Shown here: piece after piece, positions 1 to 5,358 of the stretch
How positions within the stretch are numbered: the first letter of the stretch is position 1
How the letters are laid out: every line of letters starts with the position of its first letter
NCBI GenBank assembly: GCA_025464795.1
Contig: JAODNB010000102.1
Span: 1 to 14,688 of the forward strand
DNA from: Frankiales bacterium
GTDB lineage: Bacteria > Actinomycetota > Actinomycetes > Mycobacteriales > SCTD01
DNA: 14,688 nucleotides
Direction of reading: 5' to 3'
Program-made: the position numbers and the translations under genes
Notes under the pieces: model-generated
The model's database searches: none
What the model was told of the DNA's origin: nothing
The model's input: only the letters and a program-made list of their open reading frames with translations

Positions 1-868
1 CCATGGTGCCGCCGGCCTGCACAGCTGCACGCTTGGTGACCAGGTTGTAGACGTTGGTCGACCAGTTCTGAATGGTCGTGTAGCGGACGCGGGCGCCCTT
101 CTTCACGACGATCTCGACCACGGCCGAGTGCAGCGAATCAGAGCTGTACGTGGGCGCGGTGCAGCCCTCGACGTAGTGCACGAACGAGTCCTCGTCGGCG
201 ATGATCAGCGTGCGCTCGAACTGGCCCATGTTTTCGGTGTTGATGCGGAAGTAGGCCTGCAGCGGGATGTCAACGTGGACGCCCTTGGGGACATACACAA
301 AGGAGCCGCCGGACCAGACTGCCGTATTGAGCGCCGCGAACTTGTTGTCCCCGACAGGGATGACCGAGCCGAAGTACTCCCGGAACAGCTCCTCGTGCTC
401 GCGCAGGCCCGTGTCGGTGTCGACGAAGATGACGCCCTGCTGCTCGAGGTCCTCGCGGATCTGGTGGTAGACGACCTCGGACTCGTACTGCGCAGCCACA
501 CCGGCGATCAGCCGCTGCTTCTCCGCCTCCGGGATGCCTAGCTTGTCGTAGGTGTTCTTGATGTCCGCGGGCAGGTCGTCCCAGGAGGTCGCCTGCTTCT
601 CCGTCGACCGGACGAAGTACTTGATGTTGTCGAAGAAGATGCCCGACAGGTCGGAGCCCCAGGTGGGCATGGGCTTCTTCTCGAACAGCTTCAGGCCCTT
701 CAGGCGCAGGTCGAGCATCCACTGCGGCTCCGACTTCAGCGCAGAGATGTTCTCGACGACCTCCGGGTTGATGCCGCGGCGCGCGGTCGAGCCGGCGACG
801 TCGCTGTCCGCCCAGCCGAACTTGTAGGTGCCGAGGCCTTCGAGCGCCTGGTCCTGGGTGGTGGTCAT
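1..868 (-). CDS. sufB: Fe-S cluster assembly protein SufB, N-terminal part (cut by window edge)
   Basis: SufB is the scaffold subunit of the cytoplasmic SufBC2D complex, which builds Fe-S clusters. The visible 289 codons begin MTTTQDQALEGLGTYKFGW and carry hallmark stretches of the family: the WMLDLRLKGL region, the GVIFVDTDTGLREHEELF region, and VHYVEGCTAPTYSSDSLHSA with the conserved cysteine at residue 236. The frame runs off the left edge; SufB is usually about 470-480 residues, so about 60% is present. The ATG start follows the sufR stop by one base (TGA-G-ATG), with an AGGAAAGG ribosome site at 885-878 inside the end of sufR, so the two genes are almost certainly co-transcribed. The reading frame is uninterrupted through the Cys236 region, so no intein is present there, unlike M. 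tuberculosis SufB, which carries one. sufD, sufC and sufS would be expected beyond position 1. The identification is firm. Confidence 0.97.
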   Translation of the reverse strand, partial: MTTTQDQALEGLGTYKFGWADSDVAGSTARRGINPEVVENISALKSEPQWMLDLRLKGLKLFEKKPMPTWGSDLSGIFFDNIKYFVRSTEKQATSWDDLPADIKNTYDKLGIPEAEKQRLIAGVAAQYESEVVYHQIREDLEQQGVIFVDTDTGLREHEELFREYFGSVIPVGDNKFAALNTAVWSGGSFVYVPKGVHVDIPLQAYFRINTENMGQFERTLIIADEDSFVHYVEGCTAPTYSSDSLHSAVVEIVVKKGARVRYTTIQNWSTNVYNLVTKRAAVQAGGTM

Positions 869-869
869 C

Positions 870-1496
870 TCAACCGGCCTTTCCTGTTGGTACGAAGGTC
901 GTGCACACGCCGTCGCCGTGGGCGATCGTCGCGAGTCTCTGGACGTGGACGTCGAGCAGCCGGCCGATGGCGGCCGTCTCGGCGTCGCACAGCTGCGGGA
1001 ACTCCGCGGCGGCGTGCTGGACGGGGCAGTGGTGCTGGCACAGCTGGACCCCGAGCCCCTGACCGCTCGTGGACGCGGCGTAGCCGTCCTCGCTCAGCGC
1101 GAGCGCCAGTGCCGCAGGCCTGTCGGCGGCGGTGGCCACGTGGGCGTAGCGCTGCTCGAGCTCGCGTCCCCGGGCCTCGGCGAACGCGTCCACCTGGGCG
1201 GGGGTCATGAAGCGCAGGGCGCTGGTGGCGAGGTCGTCGTAGCCGCTGGGGCCGGCAGCGTGGCCGGCGGCGCTCAACGTGTAGAGCCGGGCCGGGCGGC
1301 CGCGGGTCACGGCCTTGCGGCGCGGCTCGCGCGTCACCACGGTGCCGTCGACGAGCAGCGCGTCGAGGTGCCGCCGGATGCCGGCAGGCGTGACGTCCAG
1401 GCGCTCCGACAAGGTGGCTGCCGTGGCTGAGCCGAGCTCCAGGAGCAGCGCGACGACGCGCTCCCGGGTGCCGCTCGAGTCTCCCACGCTTTTCAC
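870..1496 (-). CDS. sufR: SufR-type Fe-S sensing repressor (winged helix)
   Basis: This 208-residue protein is a DeoR/ArsR-like winged-helix regulator of the suf operon. Residues about 12-57 form the helix-turn-helix (ATLSERLDVTPAGIRRHLDAL), followed by a wing (REPRRKAVTRGRPARLYTL). The C-terminal domain has four cysteines, C153, C157, C170 and C198, in the arrangement LCQHHC ... FPQLC ... GDGVC; some of these should bind the Fe-S cluster that sets DNA affinity in SufR proteins. It is the first gene of the operon and runs straight into sufB. The start is uncertain. GTG at 1496 is chosen because transcription from the -10-like box at 1513-1508 would begin only a few bases upstream; GTG at 1487 is the alternative. 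A long open frame continues upstream to about 2390 but lacks conserved content and is antisense to the ABC ATPase. A SufR-type operator lies over the start (1493-1507), implying autoregulation. Confidence 0.9.
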   Translation of the reverse strand: MKSVGDSSGTRERVVALLLELGSATAATLSERLDVTPAGIRRHLDALLVDGTVVTREPRRKAVTRGRPARLYTLSAAGHAAGPSGYDDLATSALRFMTPAQVDAFAEARGRELEQRYAHVATAADRPAALALALSEDGYAASTSGQGLGVQLCQHHCPVQHAAAEFPQLCDAETAAIGRLLDVHVQRLATIAHGDGVCTTFVPTGKAG

Positions 1497-1507
1497 AACA
1501 CCAGTGT
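1493..1507 (-). promoter_or_regulatory. Probable SufR operator over the sufR start
   Basis: The minus strand reads ACACT-GGTGT-TGTGA, which contains the inverted pair CACA-N7-TGTG. It agrees exactly with the ACACT-N5-TGTGA motif that I recall being reported for mycobacterial SufR. It lies just downstream of a weak -10-like TAAGAC (1513-1508) and covers both the predicted transcription start and the GTG at 1496, so bound SufR would block its own promoter. The motif match is seen directly; the identity rests on memory of the published site. Confidence 0.65.
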
Positions 1508-1574
1508 GTCTTAAATGCTGCCCCGGGTCGAACCGGAGCTCCGTGCTGGCGGTCACGAAGGGTGCCCTAACCCG

Positions 1575-1580
1575 TACGCT
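1575..1580 (+). promoter_or_regulatory. -10 box of a leaderless promoter for the ABC exporter
   Basis: TACGCT fits the actinobacterial -10 consensus TAnnnT. It is followed by six bases (GATCAC) and then the GTG start at 1587. A transcription start about 7 bases after the box would coincide with the start codon, and no ribosome-binding sequence is present, so a leaderless mRNA is likely. The -35 region (GTCACG at 1552-1557, spacer 17) is weak. Confidence 0.6.
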
Positions 1581-1586
1581 GATCAC

Positions 1587-2474
1587 GTGAACGACACCGC
1601 TCTCGAGGTGGTCGACCTCGTCAAGCGGTACGACACCCGCACGGCCCTCGACGGGCTCAGCTTCGACGTCGGCCGGGGCACGGTCTGCGCGCTGCTCGGG
1701 CCCAACGGTGCCGGCAAGACCTCCACGGTCGAGATCGCCGAGGGCTTTCGCACCGCGGACGGCGGTTCGGTGACGGTGCTGGGCCATCGCCCGCAGGACC
1801 CGGCGGTCCGCCCGCGAGTCGGGGTCATGCCGCAGAGCGGCGGCGGCTACCCCGGGCTGAAGGCCGCCGAGCTGCTCGACCTGTTCGCGGCCTTCCACGC
1901 CCACCCGCTCGACCCCTCCGACCTGATCGAGCGACTGGGGCTCGGTGAGGTCGCCGGCACGCCGTTCCGGCGGCTGTCCGGGGGTCAGCAGCAGCGGCTG
2001 TCGCTCGCCATGGCAGTGGTGGGCCGGCCTGAGCTCGTGTTCCTCGACGAACCGACGGCCGGGTTGGATCCCCAGGCCCGGCGCGCCACCTGGGAGCTCA
2101 TCGAGGCGCTCCGCCATGACGGCGTCACGGTCCTGCTCACGACGCACCTGATGGATGAGGCAGAGCAGCTGGCGGACGACGTCGTCGTGATCGACCACGG
2201 GAGGCTGGTGGCCCGCGGAACCGTCGCGGCGCTGACCCACAGCGACGGCGAGATCCGCTTCCGGGCAGCACCCGGGCTCGCCCTCGAGATCGCGGGCGCG
2301 ACGGTGACGGAGACCGAGGGGCGCTACCTCGTACGAGGCCTGGCAGGCCCTGCCCTGCTCGCCGCCGTCACGGGATGGTGCGCCACGCACGGCGTCATGC
2401 CGCAGGACCTGCAGACCCAGCGCAGCCTCGAGGACGTCTTCCTCGACCTCACGGGACGGGACCTCAGGTCGTGA
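1587..2474 (+). CDS. ABC-2 exporter ATP-binding protein (DrrA/CcmA-like)
   Basis: This 295-residue cytoplasmic ATPase drives the permease encoded directly downstream. All nucleotide-binding motifs are intact: Walker A GPNGAGKT (38-45), Q-loop Q83, signature LSGGQQQR (130-137), Walker B LVFLDE (150-155), D-loop AGLDP, and switch histidine H187 in TTHLMDEAE. A C-terminal tail after about residue 215 ends in SLEDVFLDLTGRDLRS, as in daunorubicin-resistance-type ATPases. GTG at 1587 is chosen because it sits at the predicted transcription start and gives an N-terminus (ALEVVDLVKRY) that aligns with the family; an in-frame ATG at 1515 lies inside the sufR control region. The stop overlaps the permease start by four bases. 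The transported substrate cannot be told. An exporter next to ctaA and sufR is a recurrent actinobacterial arrangement (compare Rv1457c-Rv1458c), which hints at, but does not prove, a role in heme or oxidase biogenesis. Confidence 0.93.
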   Translation: MNDTALEVVDLVKRYDTRTALDGLSFDVGRGTVCALLGPNGAGKTSTVEIAEGFRTADGGSVTVLGHRPQDPAVRPRVGVMPQSGGGYPGLKAAELLDLFAAFHAHPLDPSDLIERLGLGEVAGTPFRRLSGGQQQRLSLAMAVVGRPELVFLDEPTAGLDPQARRATWELIEALRHDGVTVLLTTHLMDEAEQLADDVVVIDHGRLVARGTVAALTHSDGEIRFRAAPGLALEIAGATVTETEGRYLVRGLAGPALLAAVTGWCATHGVMPQDLQTQRSLEDVFLDLTGRDLRS

Positions 2475-3235
2475 GCACCTGGACGCCGGGATCCCTCGCT
2501 CCCCGACCCGAAGCGGCGCCGCTCGGCCGGATGCTCAGGGCTCAGACGCGTGCCGAGCTGACGCTCACCCTGCGCAACAGCGAGCAGGTGCTGCTCACGC
2601 TGGTCATCCCGCTCGGACTGCTCGTCGTCCTGACGCTCGTGCCCTTCATCGCCGTCACAGGCCGCCGGGCGGACTTCTTCGTCCCCGGCATCCTGGCCCT
2701 GGCGATCATGTCGAGCGCCTTCACCGGTCAGGCGATCGCGACCGGCTTCGAGAGGCAGTACGGCGTCCTGAAGCGACTCGGCGCGACCCCGCTCCCCCGG
2801 TGGGTGCTGCTGCTCGCGAAGACCCTCGGGGTCCTCGCGGTGGAGCTTCTTCAGCTCGTCCTGATCTGCGTCGTCGGGCTCGCTCTCGGGTGGCACCCGC
2901 ACGGCACCCCCACCGTTGTGGCGTTCGTCGTCCTCGGGACGGCGGCGTTCAGCGGGCTCGGGCTGCTGCTCGGGGGGACCCTCAGCGGGCTCACGACCCT
3001 GGCCGCGGCGAACCTGGTCTGGTTCGTCCTGCTGCTGCTCGGCGGTGTGGTGTTCCCGCTCACCGAGTTCGGCGGCGCGGCCGACCTGCTCCGGCTCCTG
3101 CCAACGGCGGCGCTGAGCAACGGCCTTCGGCAGCTGCTCCAGCACGGAGTGACCAGCGGCCGCGACCTGCTGGCGCTGGCGGTGTGGGCCGTCGTGGCCC
3201 TCACGGCCGCCGCACGCGCCTTCCGCTGGGAGTAG
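2471..3235 (+). CDS. ABC-2 type exporter permease
   Basis: This 254-residue integral membrane protein is the partner of the preceding ATPase. It has about six hydrophobic segments: residues about 40-65 (VLLTLVIPLGLLVVLTLV), then FFVPGILALAIMSSAF, WVLLLAKTLGVLAVELLQLV, a segment from VVAFVVLGTAAF to LLLGG, AANLVWFVLLLLGGVVFPL, and a C-terminal LLALAVWAVVALTAA. Between the second and third lies FERQYGVLKRLGATPLPR, the cytoplasmic coupling motif typical of ABC-2 permeases. The GTG start at 2471 shares GTGA with the ATPase stop, indicating translational coupling; an upstream ATG at 2375 in the same frame would overlap the ATPase by 100 bases and encodes unlike sequence. The gene ends three bases from the convergent tetR stop, leaving no room for a terminator between them. 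Substrate unknown. Confidence 0.92.
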   Translation: MSTWTPGSLAPRPEAAPLGRMLRAQTRAELTLTLRNSEQVLLTLVIPLGLLVVLTLVPFIAVTGRRADFFVPGILALAIMSSAFTGQAIATGFERQYGVLKRLGATPLPRWVLLLAKTLGVLAVELLQLVLICVVGLALGWHPHGTPTVVAFVVLGTAAFSGLGLLLGGTLSGLTTLAAANLVWFVLLLLGGVVFPLTEFGGAADLLRLLPTAALSNGLRQLLQHGVTSGRDLLALAVWAVVALTAAARAFRWE

Positions 3236-3238
3236 CCC

Positions 3239-3799
3239 TCAGGTGCGGGTAGCAGCCACGACGAGCTCCGCATAGCGCCGCCACACCGCGATGTCCTGCT
3301 CTCGATCCGCCGTGAGGCTGTTGACGGCCCCGGACAGCAGCGTCATGACCTCGCGACCGGTCACGCGAGGATCGATCCGGCCCGCGGCCTGGCAGCGCTC
3401 CACGAGGTGCTGCATGGCTGCGCGGCAGGTGGCTCGGAGCGCCTCGAGCTCAGGGCTCTGCGGGATCGAGGTCAGACCCGCGTAGAGCAGGGCGTTCTGC
3501 GCGCAGGACTCCACGGCAGAGACCATGAGCTGCTCGAACCCTGCCCACGGGTCGGTCTCCTCGGTCGCGAGCAGCACCTGGGCGGTGAACCACTCGACGC
3601 GGGCACCGGCGACGGCCGCGACGAGGTCCTCCTTCGTGGCCCAGCAGCGGTAGACCGTGGCCTTGCCGACACCGGCGCGGGAGGCGACCTCGTCGATGCC
3701 GGCACCGAGACCCCGCTCGGCGAACACCTCGCGGGCGGCGGCCAGGACCTTCTCTGCGTTGCGGACCGCGTCGGCCCGGCTGCGTGTCGGCGCCGTCAT
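3239..3799 (-). CDS. TetR-family repressor of the adjacent MFS exporter
   Basis: This 186-residue one-component regulator has the N-terminal TetR DNA-binding domain: AEKVLAAAREVFAERGLG, then the helix-turn-helix at residues about 34-53 (GIDEVASRAGVGKATVYRCW) and the TKEDLV cap. The C-terminal two thirds is a helical ligand-binding and dimerisation domain whose ligand cannot be read from sequence. Its ATG overlaps the MFS stop (shared ATGA, TCAT on the plus strand at 3796-3799), so it is the second gene of an MFS-tetR operon. The obvious operators are the two palindromes at 5263-5278 and 5297-5312 around the operon promoter, which would make the circuit autoregulated and induced by an exported compound. 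The family call is firm; the regulatory target is inferred from position. Confidence 0.93.
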   Translation of the reverse strand: MTAPTRSRADAVRNAEKVLAAAREVFAERGLGAGIDEVASRAGVGKATVYRCWATKEDLVAAVAGARVEWFTAQVLLATEETDPWAGFEQLMVSAVESCAQNALLYAGLTSIPQSPELEALRATCRAAMQHLVERCQAAGRIDPRVTGREVMTLLSGAVNSLTADREQDIAVWRRYAELVVAATRT

Positions 3800-5244
3800 G
3801 ACCGGTGGCCTGCGAGCGCCGGATCCGGCAGCAGGCTGGCCGCGCCGATCTCCTCCGAGACCAGGATGTGCGGCGTCTTCGAGGTGGGGACGAAGAACGC
3901 CAGCACGGCGGCGAGCAGCGAGACGACCGCGCAGAGGACGAAGGCGATGACGTACCCGTGGTTGGTCGCGTAGCCGTGGGTGACGGACGACGCCACGATG
4001 ACCGCGGTGATCGTCGTGCCGACCGAGGAGCCGACCGAGCGCACCACCGCGTTGAAGCCGGTGGCCTGCCCGGTCTGGTTCAGGGGCACCGAGGCGACGA
4101 TGAGGTTCGGCATGGCGGCGAAGGCGAACGCGATGCCCGTCGACAGCAGCAGGAACCACGCGAAGATCGAGGTGTCGCTGCCGTGGAACGCCGACAGCAT
4201 CCCGAGCCCGACAGCGGTGACCAGGGCGCCGAAGGCGAGCGAGACCCGGTGCCCGTACTTGCTCCCCAGGGCTCCGGAGATCGGGCCGAAGACCAGCATC
4301 GACAGCGATCCGGGAAGCATGAGCAGGCCTGCGTGGGTCGCCGTCGCACCGAAGCCGTAGCCCGTGGACGTCGGCGCTTCGACCAGCTGCGGCACGAGGA
4401 CGTAGGCCCCGAACATGCCCACCCCGACGAACAGGGTCGCGAGGTTCGTGAGCAGGACCGGCGGGTGGCGCAGTGTCACGACGTCGACGAGGGGGTCCTC
4501 CGTGCGGGCCTGCAGGAGGTACCAGAGGACCAGGACGACCAGACCGCCGACGATGAGGCTGAGGGTGCGCGCGTCGGTGAAGCCCCAGGCGCGCCCCTTC
4601 GAGACACCGAACAGGGCAAGCACCAGACCGACGCTCAGGACGGCGGCCCCGCGGAGGTCGAGCTTGCCGGGCTCGCGCAGCTCCGACTCCGGGACGAGCA
4701 GCTGGATCGTGATCACCGAGATGACGGACGCCAGGGTCCCGAGCCAGAAGATCGAGGTGTAGCCGAAGGTGTCGACCATCGCGCCACCGAGCAGCAGCCC
4801 GACACCGCCGCCGATGCCGAGCGTCGAGGAGACGAAGCCGATCGCGCTGCCGACCTTCTCGGGCGGGAGCTCGTCGCGGATGATCCCGAACACCAGCGGG
4901 AACATGCCGCCCGCGATCCCCTGCACGACGCGACCGACGATCACCCAGCCGATGTTGCCCGCGAGGGCAGAGATGAGGTTGCCGAGGGCGAAGGCACCGA
5001 CGGACAGGACGAGCATCCGACGCTTGCCGACCATGTCGCCGAGACGACCGACGAGCGGGGTGAACACCGCTGCCGCGACGAGGTAGGACGTCAGCACCCA
5101 CGTCACGTTCTCGGCCGAGCTGTGCAGCTCCCTCACGATGTCGGTGAAGGCGGGCACGAGCATCGTCTGCGCGAGGGAGTACGCCAGGGCGGGAAGGGTC
5201 AGGACGAGCAGGGTCCGCTGGGGATGCGGGCGGGTGTCAGGCAC
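3796..5244 (-). CDS. MFS drug/proton antiporter, DHA2-like (EmrB/QacA type)
   Basis: This 482-residue cytoplasmic-membrane exporter probably expels toxic small molecules in exchange for protons. It has many hydrophobic segments, consistent with the 14-helix subfamily. Motif A is GRLGDMVGKRR (66-76, between helices 2 and 3), motif B is RVVQGIAGG (105-113), and the antiporter motif C is a glycine-rich run at about 142-154 in helix 5. The GTG at 5244 is chosen as start: it begins VPDTRPHPQRTLLVLTLP, just before helix 1, and lies about 31 bases after the predicted transcription start. The frame is open far upstream, but that part is antisense to ctaA and highly charged. A downstream tetR overlaps by four bases. 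Substrate unknown. The pair appears inserted between an ABC exporter and ctaA, which I recall as neighbours in other actinobacteria. Confidence 0.93.
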   Translation of the reverse strand: MPDTRPHPQRTLLVLTLPALAYSLAQTMLVPAFTDIVRELHSSAENVTWVLTSYLVAAAVFTPLVGRLGDMVGKRRMLVLSVGAFALGNLISALAGNIGWVIVGRVVQGIAGGMFPLVFGIIRDELPPEKVGSAIGFVSSTLGIGGGVGLLLGGAMVDTFGYTSIFWLGTLASVISVITIQLLVPESELREPGKLDLRGAAVLSVGLVLALFGVSKGRAWGFTDARTLSLIVGGLVVLVLWYLLQARTEDPLVDVVTLRHPPVLLTNLATLFVGVGMFGAYVLVPQLVEAPTSTGYGFGATATHAGLLMLPGSLSMLVFGPISGALGSKYGHRVSLAFGALVTAVGLGMLSAFHGSDTSIFAWFLLLSTGIAFAFAAMPNLIVASVPLNQTGQATGFNAVVRSVGSSVGTTITAVIVASSVTHGYATNHGYVIAFVLCAVVSLLAAVLAFFVPTSKTPHILVSEEIGAASLLPDPALAGHRS

Positions 5245-5262
5245 GATGATCCAAACGTGAAA

Positions 5263-5278
5263 CGGACTCGGGAGTCCG
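5263..5278. promoter_or_regulatory. Palindromic operator O1 for the MFS-tetR promoter
   Basis: CGGACTCGGGAGTCCG is an inverted repeat with 7-bp perfect arms and a 2-bp centre. It lies over the predicted MFS transcription start (about 5275). A second copy with the same CGGACT/AGTCCG half-sites lies 34 bp away. The most likely ligand is the TetR protein encoded in the operon. Confidence 0.75.
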
Positions 5279-5281
5279 CCT

Positions 5282-5287
5282 ACCCTA
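5282..5287 (-). promoter_or_regulatory. -10 box of the MFS-tetR operon
   Basis: The minus strand reads TAGGGT, matching TAnnnT. It sits between the two operator palindromes. Transcription would start near 5275 inside O1, and the -35 region (around 5305-5311) falls inside O2, the classical geometry for repression. No strong -35 hexamer is visible. Confidence 0.5.
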
Positions 5288-5296
5288 GACGACAAC

Positions 5297-5312
5297 CGGA
5301 CTATCGAGTCCG
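5297..5312. promoter_or_regulatory. Palindromic operator O2 for the MFS-tetR promoter
   Basis: CGGACTATCGAGTCCG has 6-bp perfect arms identical to those of O1 (CGGACT ... AGTCCG) around a 4-bp centre. The centre-to-centre distance to O1 is 34 bp, a little over three helical turns. It overlaps the -35 region of the MFS promoter and ends about 34 bp before the ctaA -10 box, so it might also affect ctaA. Confidence 0.72.
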
Positions 5313-5345
5313 CTTCTCCGCTGCGACGTCCGTCACGTCGCCCTC

Positions 5346-5351
5346 TACGCT
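5346..5351 (+). promoter_or_regulatory. -10 box of a leaderless promoter for ctaA
   Basis: TACGCT (TAnnnT type) is followed by TCTGCGC and then GTG at 5359, placing the transcription start on the start codon. No Shine-Dalgarno sequence is present. The last T of the box plus the next ten bases, TTCTGCGCGTG, are identical to the bases at the ctaB start. Confidence 0.6.
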
Positions 5352-5358
5352 TCTGCGC

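Noticed and set aside
161..163. Possible intein site in sufB at the Cys236 codon
   Set aside because: The reading frame continues directly from HYVEG through CTAPTY with no inserted sequence, so no intein is present in the visible part.
1583..1590. TCACGTGA palindrome at the start of the ABC ATPase gene
   Set aside because: It is only 8 bp, has no second copy nearby, and arises from the leaderless start context; not enough to call an operator.
1497..2390. Long open frame on the minus strand continuing upstream of sufR
   Set aside because: It is antisense to the ABC ATPase, has shadow-type composition without hydrophobic or domain structure, and the winged-helix domain begins only after about 1496.
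3230..3245. Possible terminator between the convergent ABC permease and tetR genes
   Set aside because: Only three bases separate the stops and no stem-loop is visible there.
3805..5358. Long open plus-strand frame upstream of ctaA, antisense to the MFS gene
   Set aside because: The translation is almost entirely charged and glutamine-rich residues typical of antisense frames in high-GC DNA; the MFS and TetR frames on the other strand carry clear family motifs.
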